Part shown: positions 16,402 through 24,726 of the stretch, piece after piece | How positions within the stretch are numbered: position 1 is the first letter of the stretch | Layout of the letters: each line of letters opens with the position of its first letter | Assembly: GCF_009827445.1 (NCBI RefSeq) | Contig: NZ_WTYI01000001.1 | Location: 1,750,381 to 1,814,380, forward strand | DNA: 64,000 nucleotides | From: Qipengyuania aquimaris | GTDB taxonomy: Bacteria > Pseudomonadota > Alphaproteobacteria > Sphingomonadales > Sphingomonadaceae | Reading direction: 5' to 3' | Program-made: the position numbers and the translations under genes | The notes under the pieces: model-generated | Seen by the model: the letters and a program-made list of their open reading frames with translations, nothing else | Told to the model about the DNA's origin: nothing | Databases searched by the model: none

Positions 16402-17388
16402 CTAGGCCGAACAGCTGGCGCCGCCGAGCACGCAAAAGCGCGCGCAATGGGGATGGTTGAGAGGGACCTCCTGCGTCGCCTCTTCAATGGAGGTGCCGAG
16501 CAGGAATTCAGGATCGTAAGGGATCAGGGTGCAAGCTGCGACTTCCGGGGCATCCTTGCCCTTGCGATGGACCACCATGCGGCTGCTAGCGCACATGATA
16601 TCGGACGGCGACTTGCCAAGTATGTCCCAGCATGCCGTCGTGATCTCGGCGATGTCCTTGTCCTCATCCATTTCAGGAAAGAGGACGAGCCGCGCAGGGT
16701 CGAGCGCGTCGATGGCGATACCTTTGGCCTCGAACAATTGTGCATAGGCTGCTCGCGCGGCCTGTTCGCCTTCAAGGGGCAGCAGACGCCCTGCGACAGC
16801 GATCGAAAATCCTTTTGCCGATAGCCATTCCAGCCCGGCCATCGCTGGCGCCCAGCTGTTTGCACCGCGCTCGCCCTCGTGAACGGCCTCCGTATGGTGG
16901 TCGAGGCTAATCCGTAGCGTCAGCTTACCGCGATAGGTATCGAGCAGGTCAAGCAGTAGGCCTTCGTGCCGCCGCATCGGCCGCATGGCATTGGTGAGGA
17001 TCAGGACCTCGAACCCCCGCGCGAGGCTGTCTTGCAGCATCGCCGGGAAGTCGGGGTTCATGAAGGGTTCGCCCCCGGTAAACCCGATCTCGCGCGTCCC
17101 CATTGCCTCCGCCTCGTCCAGAAAGCGGGAGGCGTCATTGGCGCCGAGGTATATCAGCGCGTCGTTGGTGGGGCTGCTCTCAATGTAGCAGGTCGCGCAG
17201 GCGAGATTGCACAGCGTCCCGGTATTGAGCCACAGCGTGTCCAGACGCGACAGGGGCACGCTTGCGCGTGGCTCGCCCTTGGCAGTCCGTTGCGGGTCGG
17301 AAAACTTCTCCGCAGGCAGCCGCTCACCCTCGACGGCGAACGGAGACGGCCCCAAGGGGGCATTGCGCGACTTCGCTTGCCTGCTCAT
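16402..17388 (-). CDS. Radical SAM protein
   Basis: I start the gene at ATG 17388, which overlaps the upstream stop as ATGA; the frame reaches further but only inside the neighbouring gene. The 328-residue product has the radical SAM cluster motif Cys60-x3-Cys64-x2-Cys67 (GTLCNLACATCY), the GGEP-type motif in EIGFTGGEPFMNPDF and an RISLDHHTEAVHEGERG segment. C-terminal cysteines (DIMCASS, AACTLIPYDP, HCARFCVLGGASCSA) could bind an auxiliary Fe-S cluster. It would cleave S-adenosylmethionine to a radical and modify an unknown substrate. It is translationally coupled to a FAD/NAD disulfide oxidoreductase, and two selenodomain-associated glycosyltransferases lie nearby. It is not recognisable as ArsS. 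Confidence 0.85.
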   Translation of the reverse strand: MSRQAKSRNAPLGPSPFAVEGERLPAEKFSDPQRTAKGEPRASVPLSRLDTLWLNTGTLCNLACATCYIESSPTNDALIYLGANDASRFLDEAEAMGTREIGFTGGEPFMNPDFPAMLQDSLARGFEVLILTNAMRPMRRHEGLLLDLLDTYRGKLTLRISLDHHTEAVHEGERGANSWAPAMAGLEWLSAKGFSIAVAGRLLPLEGEQAARAAYAQLFEAKGIAIDALDPARLVLFPEMDEDKDIAEITTACWDILGKSPSDIMCASSRMVVHRKGKDAPEVAACTLIPYDPEFLLGTSIEEATQEVPLNHPHCARFCVLGGASCSA

Positions 17389-18800
17389 CCCAATCGGCGG
17401 CGCATGCTTGCAAGGAAACCGGCCCATTTTTTCGGGATCGGGCCGAAGACCGTGGGCTCCCACGCCTGAAACGCGGTCGCCTTCGTGATCTCGCTACGGG
17501 TGGGATAGGCAATGATCGCGGAACCGAGCGCGAAGGTGCTGCTCTTGCCGGTGATCGTCTGGCTGAACGGCAGGAGCAATTCGCCCACGTTCTTGCCCAC
17601 GAGGCTGGCGCCGACCACCTTCTTGCCCTTGAACATGACCTTCACCTGGCCCTTGTCATTGCCTTCTGTGAGGGCGCGCTCGTTGTCGTGAAAGCTCTCG
17701 GTCACCACACGGATGGCATCGCCATGCTTCTCGCGTGCCTCTGACTCCGTGAGACCGATCTGGGCCACTTCGGGCTCGGTATAGGTGCACCAGGGAAGCG
17801 CGGTGTAATCGACCTTGGTCGGCACGCCGAGCGTGATTTCGAGCGCCACGTTGGAGCCCTCATAGCCAGATACGTGCGTAAGCCGGGGACCGTCGCGGCA
17901 ATCGCCGATCGCATAGATGCCTTTTACCGACGCGCGGCGGCGTTCGTCGGTGGCGATGCCGCCCTTGCCCATTTCGACGCCGATATCTTCAAGACCGAAG
18001 CCTTCGCAATTTGCCTTGCGACCAGTCGCAATAAGCAGGTGCGAGCCTTCGATGACCTCGCCGCCGACAGTTAGCGCGATGGAGCCGGCGGAGCCGGTAA
18101 CTGCCGATGCGAGACCTTTAACGAACCTGACGCCCTCGCCTTCCATGGTCTTCCGAACCACAGCGACACTATCCCGATCATCGCGCGCCATCAGCTCACC
18201 CGGCTCGACCACGGTCACTTCGCTGCCCAGTCGCCGGAATGCCTGCGCCATCTCCATGCCGATGACCCCGCCTCCCACGATGACCAGACGGTCGGGCAGG
18301 CCCTCAATGTCGAAGATGTTCTCATTGGTAAGATAAGGAACCTCGTCCACGCCCTTGATAGGCGGGATTGCAGGCTTCGATCCGGTCGCGATGACAATCC
18401 GGGGAGCGCTGAGCGTCCGCCCGGCGACTTCGACGGTTTGCGGCCCGGTGACGCGCGCCCAATCGCGAATGACTTCGCAGCCCATTTCCTCGAACCGTTC
18501 TTCGCTGTCGTGCGGCTCGATCGCGGCGATGGCATCGCGGATATGTCGCTGGACCCCGCGCCAATCGACCTTAGGCGCGGCGAGCGTAACGCCGTAGCGT
18601 TCGCTTTCGCGAGCCTCGGCAGCACGCTTTGCGGCAGTGATCAGGGCCTTGGAGGGGACGCAGCCGTCGTTGAGGCATTCGCCGCCCATCTTACGCGCTT
18701 CGATCAGGGCCACGTCCAGACCAAAGAGCGCACACCCCCCGGCAGCGGTCAGACCGGCAGCCCCGCCGCCGATCACGATAACGTCATGCGTGAATTTCAT
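17385..18800 (-). CDS. Pyridine nucleotide-disulfide oxidoreductase (MerA-like)
   Basis: This 471-residue flavoprotein has an FAD-binding IGGGAAGLTAAGG N-terminus and the redox-active disulfide Cys42-x4-Cys47 (GGECLNDGCVPSKA). An NAD(P) Rossmann motif IVGGGVIGMEMAQAFRRLGSEV follows, then GIYAIGDC for the FAD ribityl chain and a C-terminal dimerisation domain. It resembles mercuric reductase-like proteins and dihydrolipoamide dehydrogenase. However, there is no N-terminal HMA domain and no C-terminal Cys-Cys pair, so true mercuric reduction is unlikely. The dimer domain has IIAYPTRSE in place of the HPxxxE motif of lipoamide dehydrogenases, which argues against that role too. Its stop overlaps the radical SAM start, suggesting it may supply electrons to that enzyme (inference). 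Confidence 0.85.
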   Translation of the reverse strand: MKFTHDVIVIGGGAAGLTAAGGCALFGLDVALIEARKMGGECLNDGCVPSKALITAAKRAAEARESERYGVTLAAPKVDWRGVQRHIRDAIAAIEPHDSEERFEEMGCEVIRDWARVTGPQTVEVAGRTLSAPRIVIATGSKPAIPPIKGVDEVPYLTNENIFDIEGLPDRLVIVGGGVIGMEMAQAFRRLGSEVTVVEPGELMARDDRDSVAVVRKTMEGEGVRFVKGLASAVTGSAGSIALTVGGEVIEGSHLLIATGRKANCEGFGLEDIGVEMGKGGIATDERRRASVKGIYAIGDCRDGPRLTHVSGYEGSNVALEITLGVPTKVDYTALPWCTYTEPEVAQIGLTESEAREKHGDAIRVVTESFHDNERALTEGNDKGQVKVMFKGKKVVGASLVGKNVGELLLPFSQTITGKSSTFALGSAIIAYPTRSEITKATAFQAWEPTVFGPIPKKWAGFLASMRRRLG

Positions 18801-18904
18801 TGCTTGTCCCGTAACCGAATTTGCTCAAGATGCGAACTTTCTCGCATTGTCCTTTCCATTCGGCGGAAAATTCCCATCGGTTACATCTTGCGAAAGCGCG
18901 GCAC

Positions 18905-19918
18905 ATGAGAGTGCTGGTCACGGGCGCGGCCGGCCTTCTGGGCGGTGAAATCTGCGCGCGATTGGCGCGTGAGGGTCACGAGGTCACAGGACTGGTACAT
19001 CGCAATCGCGACATTCGCGCAAACGATGGCTCGCCGGTCGAGATTGCGACTGTTGCTGGCGACGTCTCCCAACCCCAGTTCGGTTGGGAGGAGAGCAAGT
19101 TTGCCCGGTTGGCCACCAGCCACGACCTCCTGTTGCATTGCGCGGCAACGGTGCGCTTCGACCTCGACGAGGCGGACTATGCCGCCGTCAATGTGGACGG
19201 AACGAAGCACGCGCTGGCGCTTGCCCGGCGGGGCGAGATGGACTTCCTCCACGTCTCGACCGCCTATGTTTGCGGCAGGCGCGACGGGACAATCCTGGAA
19301 GACGATCTTCTCCCCGAAACCGGTTTCGCGAACGGTTACGAAGCGAGCAAGGCCGCCGGAGAGCGGCTCGTGCGCGCTTCCGACCTGCGCTGGGCGATCG
19401 CGCGCCCGTCCATCGTGGTTGGCGCGCACGAGAGCGGCGCAATCCGCCAATTCGACACTACCTACGCCGCATTCAAGCTGATCGCGGAAGGGAGGGTGAA
19501 ACACATGCCCGCGCGCGCTGGCGCAACGCTCGACTTCGTGCCGATCAATCATGTCGCTGCTGGCATAGTAGCTCTTGCGCAAGTGATGGAGCAGGCCGCA
19601 GGCAAGACCTTCCATCTCGTTTCGGCCCAGCCTCTGCCGGTCACGGATTTCACCGGCGCGATTGGCGATTTCGCGCGATTTCACGAGCCCGAACTGGTCG
19701 AGCCCAGCGCATTCGACCCGGCCACTCTGCCTGCGTTGGAGAGGCGCTTGTTTAAGCGGGTAGCCGGGCTCTATGCCAGCTACTTTCAGCGCGACCCCCA
19801 TTTCGACGATGCGAATGTGCGCGAGGTCCTGGGCATGCAATGCCCGCAAACCGGCCGCGCCTATATCCGCCGCCTCATCGAACACTGCATCGAAGTGGGC
19901 TTCCTGACCGGGGACTAG
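18905..19918 (+). CDS. NAD-dependent epimerase/dehydratase (extended SDR)
   Basis: The product has 337 residues from ATG 18905; the longer open frame from 18821 adds a segment with no family similarity. It begins with the Rossmann motif MRVLVTGAAGLLGGEI and has the catalytic Y-x3-K as NGYEASKAAGE, with VSTAYVCG providing the Ser/Thr. Extended SDRs of this type epimerise, reduce or dehydrate nucleotide sugars or act on related carbonyls. The gene is divergent from the flavoprotein gene by 104 bases and converges with a four-base overlap on the glycosyltransferase. Its substrate is unknown. Confidence 0.85.
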   Translation: MRVLVTGAAGLLGGEICARLAREGHEVTGLVHRNRDIRANDGSPVEIATVAGDVSQPQFGWEESKFARLATSHDLLLHCAATVRFDLDEADYAAVNVDGTKHALALARRGEMDFLHVSTAYVCGRRDGTILEDDLLPETGFANGYEASKAAGERLVRASDLRWAIARPSIVVGAHESGAIRQFDTTYAAFKLIAEGRVKHMPARAGATLDFVPINHVAAGIVALAQVMEQAAGKTFHLVSAQPLPVTDFTGAIGDFARFHEPELVEPSAFDPATLPALERRLFKRVAGLYASYFQRDPHFDDANVREVLGMQCPQTGRAYIRRLIEHCIEVGFLTGD

Positions 19919-20637
19919 CGCACGTCGGGATAGTGTTTCGCCATGCGCGAACGCAGGCCGAATGCCCACAGCATTCCGACCTTGAAGTAGATCCAGTTCG
20001 CCTTGAGCGCGCCCCACTCGGCTATGCGCCTGTCCGAGGTGTAGACCTTTCGTGGCACCATGCGCACCTTGCCGAGGCGCGCGAACTTCACGCAGAGATC
20101 GGCCTCTTCCATCACCGCATCGCCGGGCGTGCAGCCCCCGATGGTAAGAAAGTCGGCGCGCCGGAAGAACATCGCGTGATCGCCGAACAGCAGGCGTACG
20201 CCCTGGAAAAAGCGATGCGGCCGAGTAAGCAGGGGCGCGTACCAGGTCTTGGCCCAATTATGCACGGTGGTGCCCCAGCGGGTTTTTTCCGGTCCGCGAA
20301 TGACCGGTGTGAAACTGGCAAGGGCGATGCGGCGATCCGACAGTGTATTCTCGATAACCTCGACCATATCGCACGGGGGCAAGGTATCGGCGTGGACGAC
20401 ACATAGGTTTTCGGAAGTCGCCGCTTCGACGCCTGCGTTGATCTGCTTGGCGCGACCCCGATCGGCGAAAAGGATACGCCATCCCGCGTCTTTCGCGATC
20501 TGCACTGTCTCGTCGGCGCTTCCGCCATCGACAAGCAGGATTTCGGCCGGACGCGGGTCGAGCTCGGCGAAACGGGCGACCAGTGCCGGCAGGGCCTTGG
20601 CCTCGTCGAGCACCGGTACGAGAAGCGTGGTGCTCAT
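19915..20637 (-). CDS. Glycosyltransferase family 2, TIGR04283-type
   Basis: This protein of 240 residues starts at ATG 20637, overlapping the upstream gene as ATGA; the frame extends beyond but only over that gene. A GT-A fold is indicated by TTLLVPVLDEAKALPALV, EILLVDGGSADETV, and the metal-binding region CVVHADTLPP. FFQGVRLLFGDHAMFFRRADF is typical of the rSAM/selenodomain-associated transferase 2 group. It transfers an unknown sugar. The pair with the TIGR04282-type gene immediately upstream is a recurrent arrangement. Confidence 0.87.
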   Translation of the reverse strand: MSTTLLVPVLDEAKALPALVARFAELDPRPAEILLVDGGSADETVQIAKDAGWRILFADRGRAKQINAGVEAATSENLCVVHADTLPPCDMVEVIENTLSDRRIALASFTPVIRGPEKTRWGTTVHNWAKTWYAPLLTRPHRFFQGVRLLFGDHAMFFRRADFLTIGGCTPGDAVMEEADLCVKFARLGKVRMVPRKVYTSDRRIAEWGALKANWIYFKVGMLWAFGLRSRMAKHYPDVR

Positions 20638-21215
20638 TCGTATTCCGGCCACGCAGCCAGGTCTTCGGCGGTATCGATATCGGCCAGTTCGGGAAGGATT
20701 GCCGGTCCGATACCGCGCGCCGCCAGCCGCACGAGCGTTTCCGGCAGGACCTTGGGGGTGGACCATTCCATATTGTCGAAGAGGAACGGCATCCGCTCGC
20801 GAAAACCGATGAGATAGTAGCCACCGTCGTTTGCCGGACCCAGGACAACGCTGCGATCTTCGAGCGCTCCGGCCGCCGCCTGCAGCAAAGGCACGCTGAT
20901 GCCGGGGCAATCGCTACCGATAAGCAGCGCAGGCCCTTCGACAGCCGCCATTTTATCGCCCAGGTCGCCTTCTCCCTGGTCGACCACTGCGGTGTCGGCT
21001 CCGAAAAGATCGTGGAAGGCCGCGATCTCGCCGCCGGTGACCCGCAGTTCTAAATCCAGGCCGCTGTCCTTTGCAACCTGCACCGTGTGAGCAAGCAAAC
21101 GCGCATAGATCCGCGCAGCCCCCTCAGCCCCCAATCCAGGGATGAGCCGCGTTTTCACCTCTCCCGGCACAGGAAGGCGGGCGAAAATGGAAAGCTTGGG
21201 AGAGAACATCTTCAT
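20634..21215 (-). CDS. Nucleotidyl/glycosyl transferase, TIGR04282 (DUF2064)-type
   Basis: The product has 193 residues. I use ATG 21215; a second ATG two codons in (21209) and a TTG at 21236 are alternatives. The features PKLSIFARLPVPGEVKTRL, GPALLIGSDCPGISVPLL and LGPANDGGYYLIGF match the DUF2064 family (rSAM/selenodomain-associated transferase 1). The fold is nucleotide-diphospho-sugar transferase-like. It overlaps the TIGR04283-type gene by four bases. The database label linking this family to arsenosugars is not supported here, because neither ArsM nor ArsS is present. Confidence 0.87.
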   Translation of the reverse strand: MKMFSPKLSIFARLPVPGEVKTRLIPGLGAEGAARIYARLLAHTVQVAKDSGLDLELRVTGGEIAAFHDLFGADTAVVDQGEGDLGDKMAAVEGPALLIGSDCPGISVPLLQAAAGALEDRSVVLGPANDGGYYLIGFRERMPFLFDNMEWSTPKVLPETLVRLAARGIGPAILPELADIDTAEDLAAWPEYE

Positions 21216-21292
21216 TGCCGTAACGAATGCTTGCAATCGAAGGCAAGTAAACGATGACTTGGAGATGATGCGCTGCTAGTCGCCGCGCAATC

Positions 21293-22321
21293 ATGTCGAT
21301 GATCCATCCCATCATTCTCAGCGGCGGGAGCGGGACGCGCTTGTGGCCGCGCAGCCGCCGCAGCCACCCGAAGCCCTTCCTCCCCTTGCTCGGCGATCGC
21401 ACGCTGTTCCAGCAGGCGCTGGATCGTGTCTCGGATACTGCCTCTTTCGCGCAGCCCATGATCGTTGCGGGCGAAGCGCATACGCGTTTCATTACCGAGC
21501 AGGCAGGACAGCACCGGCTTATCGTCGAACCGGCCGCGAAGAATACCGCACCGGCCATCGCGCTCGCCGCCAGCCTGCTGCCGCGCGAGGCCATCATGCT
21601 CGTGTGCCCCAGCGACCATCACATCGCCGATGACGCGGCCTTCCTTGCCGGTGCCAAGAAAGCCGCATCGCTGGCCGCTGACAGCAATCTGGTCAGCTTC
21701 GGCATCGCGCCCGATCGACCTGCAACGGGTTACGGCTACATCAAGCTCGGCGACACACTGGGCGACGGTCACCGGATCGAACGGTTCGTGGAAAAACCCG
21801 ACCTCGATCGCGCACGCGAATTCCTCGCATCGGGCGACTACGTCTGGAACGGCGGCATTTTCGCGTTTCAGGCGGGCGCATTCCTGGACGAGCTGGCAAA
21901 GCACCGGCCCGAGATGGCTAGGGCGGTCGCAGCCTCTGTGGAAGGTGGCATCTGGACGGACGAGCGCTTCGAACCCGACGCAGGCCATTTCGGGACCATC
22001 GCTGGCGAAAGCGTCGACTACGCCGTGATGGAGAACACGGCACAGGCAGCAGTCGTTGCAGCCGACATGGGCTGGTCCGACATCGGCGACTGGAATGCGC
22101 TCTTCGAAGCGCGCGCAGCCCAAGGTGGCGGCGAGAATGTCCTCTCCGGTCCTGCCGAGGTCAAATCGGCGAAGTCCGTGATGATCGATACCGACGGACC
22201 GCGCGTTTCGCTGGTCGGTTTCGACAATGCCATCGTGGTCGTCGACGGTGACGAGATACTCGTCCTCAATCGCAATCACGCGCAGGAGGTCGGCAAGCTG
22301 GATGGGGCTGCGAACCAATGA
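21293..22321 (+). CDS. manC: Mannose-1-phosphate guanylyltransferase
   Basis: The product has 342 residues. The nucleotidyltransferase signature is IILSGGSGTRLWPRSRRSHPKPFL; CPSDHHIADD is the metal-binding region, and RFVEKPD and WNGGIFAF are the sugar-binding motifs of GDP-mannose pyrophosphorylases. It makes GDP-mannose from mannose-1-phosphate and GTP. It lacks the C-terminal cupin phosphomannose isomerase domain of bifunctional ManC proteins. That activity is encoded next door by a four-base overlapping gene. The frame has a second ATG two codons downstream (21299). It is divergent from the DUF2064 gene with a 77-base spacer. Confidence 0.92.
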   Translation: MSMIHPIILSGGSGTRLWPRSRRSHPKPFLPLLGDRTLFQQALDRVSDTASFAQPMIVAGEAHTRFITEQAGQHRLIVEPAAKNTAPAIALAASLLPREAIMLVCPSDHHIADDAAFLAGAKKAASLAADSNLVSFGIAPDRPATGYGYIKLGDTLGDGHRIERFVEKPDLDRAREFLASGDYVWNGGIFAFQAGAFLDELAKHRPEMARAVAASVEGGIWTDERFEPDAGHFGTIAGESVDYAVMENTAQAAVVAADMGWSDIGDWNALFEARAAQGGGENVLSGPAEVKSAKSVMIDTDGPRVSLVGFDNAIVVVDGDEILVLNRNHAQEVGKLDGAANQ

Positions 22322-23118
22322 GTTCGGGCCATTTGCCGATCAAGACCGTCGAGAAAGTGTGGGGCATGGACAGCCTCCCCGCGCCTTTTGCCTTGGACGA
22401 CCAATCCACGCGCATCGGCGAAATCTGGTTCGAGCCCGCGACATCGATGGACGGTCTCCTCGTGAAATACCTTTTCACCAGCGAGAAGCTGTCGGTGCAG
22501 GTGCATCCGCCTGCCGAAGCCAGCCCGACCGGACGGGGCAAGGAAGAATGCTGGCTTATTCTCGATGCAGAGCCCGGAGCGAAACTGGCCATGGGCTTCG
22601 TACGCGAAGTGTCCGGAGACGAGATGCGTGCTGCGGCACTCGATGGCACGATCGAGGACCTGCTCCATTGGCGCGAGGTCAGCAGCGGCGATTTCTTCTA
22701 CATCCCTGCAGGCACGGTGCACGCAATCGGTGCGGGACTGACCTTACTGGAAGTGCAGGAGAACACCGACATTACCTATCGCCTCTACGATTACGGGCGT
22801 CCGCGCGAGCTGCATCTCTCCGAGGGACTGGAAGTCGCCAAGGGCCTACCCTACTCCAACGATCTGGCTCGGACGGTCCCCGCGGATCGCGAGCTGATGC
22901 TCGTCGATGGTCCCCGCTTCACCCTCGCGCAGGTCATGGGGCAGCCTTCGCAGGATATCGCGTCCCGCTTTACCGGCACCGTTCAGGTCATGCCGCTGTC
23001 CGGGGCGGTCGCAATCGACGAAAGCCTGGTCGAACCCGGCCAAAGCGGGCTTGCCGACTCGCTCGACGATGTCACATTCGATGACGGCGCACGGGTCATT
23101 ATCGCAAGCGCTGCCTGA
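22318..23118 (+). CDS. manA: Class I mannose-6-phosphate isomerase
   Basis: The product has 266 residues. The cupin metal site appears as SVQVHPPAEAS, the Glu in GKEECWLIL, and the late His in IPAGTVHAIGAG. It is shorter than E. coli ManA (about 390 residues), matching the compact class I proteins of Gram-positive and alphaproteobacterial type. It interconverts fructose-6-phosphate and mannose-6-phosphate. Together with ManC it covers two steps to GDP-mannose; a phosphomannomutase is still needed and is not in the window. It overlaps manC as ATGA. Confidence 0.92.
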   Translation: MSSGHLPIKTVEKVWGMDSLPAPFALDDQSTRIGEIWFEPATSMDGLLVKYLFTSEKLSVQVHPPAEASPTGRGKEECWLILDAEPGAKLAMGFVREVSGDEMRAAALDGTIEDLLHWREVSSGDFFYIPAGTVHAIGAGLTLLEVQENTDITYRLYDYGRPRELHLSEGLEVAKGLPYSNDLARTVPADRELMLVDGPRFTLAQVMGQPSQDIASRFTGTVQVMPLSGAVAIDESLVEPGQSGLADSLDDVTFDDGARVIIASAA

Positions 23119-23202
23119 ACCGGAGCACCGCTGACCCTCGCGGAAGTGTGCTCCTTCCGGCCTCTCCTGCAAACTTTTTTCGCAGTCACCGGACACGCCC
23201 CG

Positions 23203-23221
23203 CTTCCCGATAGTTGGGAAG
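23203..23221. other. Inverted repeat upstream of the Mo hydroxylase operon
   Basis: CTTCCC (23203-23208) and GGGAAG (23216-23221) form a six-base dyad separated by seven bases. It lies 16 bases before the GTG start of the small subunit gene. It could be a hairpin in the leader or a protein-binding dyad; there is no further evidence. Confidence 0.25.
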
Positions 23222-23236
23222 GCAAAGGAGGCGATT

Positions 23237-23743
23237 GTGTCCGATACTATTTCCGTCAACGGCGAACAGCATAGCCTGCCGTCAGACCCTCGAACATCGC
23301 TGCTCGATTTCCTCCGCCACGATCTCGGCCTGACGGGCACAAAGAAGGGATGCGACCACGGCCAGTGCGGCGCCTGCACGGTCATCGTCAACGGCATCCG
23401 GATCAACAGCTGCCTTACCCTGGCTGCGATGCACGATGGCGACGAGATTACGACGATCGAAGGACTGGGCACGCCCGAAAATCCATCGGCGCTCCAGAAA
23501 GCTTTCCTCGAACACGACGGGTTCCAGTGCGGCTATTGCACGCCCGGGCAGATTTGTTCGGCAACGGCCATGCTTCAGGAAATCGCTAACAACTGGCCGA
23601 GCGATGCGAGCGAAAGCCTCGAGGGTGAAATGGCAGCTACCGGCGAGGAAATCCGCGAGCGGATGAGCGGCAATCTGTGCCGCTGCGGGGCCTATGCGAA
23701 CATCGTGGCGGCCATAAGCGAAGTGGCGGAGGAGAGCGCATGA
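23237..23743 (+). CDS. [2Fe-2S] subunit of a xanthine dehydrogenase-family enzyme (PaoA/YagT-like)
   Basis: The product has 168 residues from GTG 23237, preceded by AAAGGAGG. The plant-type [2Fe-2S] cluster uses Cys39, Cys44, Cys47 and Cys59 (KKGCDHGQCGACTVI...SCL). The second cluster uses CGYC and LCRCG in the helical domain. It transfers electrons between the molybdenum cofactor and FAD. No Tat signal precedes the ferredoxin domain, and no upstream in-frame ATG would add one, so the enzyme should be cytoplasmic. E. coli PaoA, in contrast, is exported. It overlaps the FAD subunit gene by four bases. Confidence 0.93.
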   Translation: MSDTISVNGEQHSLPSDPRTSLLDFLRHDLGLTGTKKGCDHGQCGACTVIVNGIRINSCLTLAAMHDGDEITTIEGLGTPENPSALQKAFLEHDGFQCGYCTPGQICSATAMLQEIANNWPSDASESLEGEMAATGEEIRERMSGNLCRCGAYANIVAAISEVAEESA

Positions 23744-24726
23744 GACCGTTTTCCTACACCCGGGCGAGAACGCTGGACGACGCCGCGCAGCTTACACATG
23801 ACGACACCGCCCTCGCCATAGCAGGCGGGACCAACCTGCTCGACCTCATGAAATTGCAGGTCGAAACGCCAGAAACGCTCGCCGACATCAACCGCATCGG
23901 CTTTGGCGGGATCGAGGACACTGACGACGGCGGCCTGTCGATCGGCGCCCTGGCATCCAATACGGAAACCGCCGTTCACCCGCGGGTCCGCTCCGACTAC
24001 CCGGTTCTGGCACGCGCGATCCTGGCTGGCGCAACCCAGCAATTGCGCAACAAGGCCACCACCGGCGGCAATTTGTGCCAGCGCACACGCTGCTTCTACT
24101 TCACGAACATCGACCAGCCCTGCAACAAGCGCGAACCGGGAAGCGGCTGCGGCGCGATCGACGGTATTGCAAAGCTGCACGCGGTGCTCGGGACGAGCGA
24201 TCAATGCATCGCAACCTATCCCGGGGACATGGCGGTCGCCCTCAGCGCGCTCGATGCGCAGGTCGAGATTGCCAAGCCGGGCGGCGATACACGCACGGTG
24301 CCGGTTCGCGATTTCCATTGCCTTCCCGGCGACACGCCGTGGCGCGAAAACGTGCTGGAAGAGGGAGAGCTCATCACGGCGGTGGCTCTGCCCGCACCTG
24401 TCGGCGGCACCCAGATCTATCGCAAGGTTCGCGAACGGTCCTCCTATGCCTTTGCGCTCGTGTCGGTAGCTGCCGTAGTCGAGATCGAGCACGGCAAGTT
24501 CACCCGCGCCGATCTCGCTTTCGGCGGGTTGGCGCATAAGCCATGGCATGATCCCCGTATCGGCGAAGCCCTGATCGGCAAGGTCCCTTCCGAAGACTTG
24601 TTCGACAAGGCCGCCGATATCCTTCTCGAAGATGCGCGCGGCTTCGGCGAGAACGACTTCAAGATACCGCTGGCGCGGCGAACGCTGCACGCCGTCCTGC
24701 AGAATGCGACGGAGGCCGCGGCATGA
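23740..24726 (+). CDS. FAD subunit of the xanthine dehydrogenase-family enzyme (PaoB/YagS-like)
   Basis: The product has 328 residues starting at ATG 23740, which overlaps the previous stop. The FAD-binding motifs IAGGTNLLDLMK and ATTGGNLCQRTRC are present. The insertion CQRTRCFYFTNIDQPCNKRE followed by GSGCGAIDG holds four cysteines. It matches the extra [4Fe-4S] cluster known from E. coli PaoB and absent from ordinary xanthine dehydrogenase FAD subunits. This places the complex with the PaoABC aldehyde oxidoreductase type. It overlaps the large-subunit gene by four bases. Confidence 0.92.
   Translation: MRPFSYTRARTLDDAAQLTHDDTALAIAGGTNLLDLMKLQVETPETLADINRIGFGGIEDTDDGGLSIGALASNTETAVHPRVRSDYPVLARAILAGATQQLRNKATTGGNLCQRTRCFYFTNIDQPCNKREPGSGCGAIDGIAKLHAVLGTSDQCIATYPGDMAVALSALDAQVEIAKPGGDTRTVPVRDFHCLPGDTPWRENVLEEGELITAVALPAPVGGTQIYRKVRERSSYAFALVSVAAVVEIEHGKFTRADLAFGGLAHKPWHDPRIGEALIGKVPSEDLFDKAADILLEDARGFGENDFKIPLARRTLHAVLQNATEAAA

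Noticed and set aside
17385-18800. True mercuric reductase
   Set aside because: There is no HMA domain, no C-terminal cysteine pair and no merR, merT or merP nearby. I keep it as a MerA-like flavoprotein.
19915-21215. Arsenosugar biosynthesis cluster
   Set aside because: Family labels mention arsenosugars, but no ArsM methyltransferase or ArsS radical SAM protein is present. The radical SAM protein here lacks the expected ArsS pattern.
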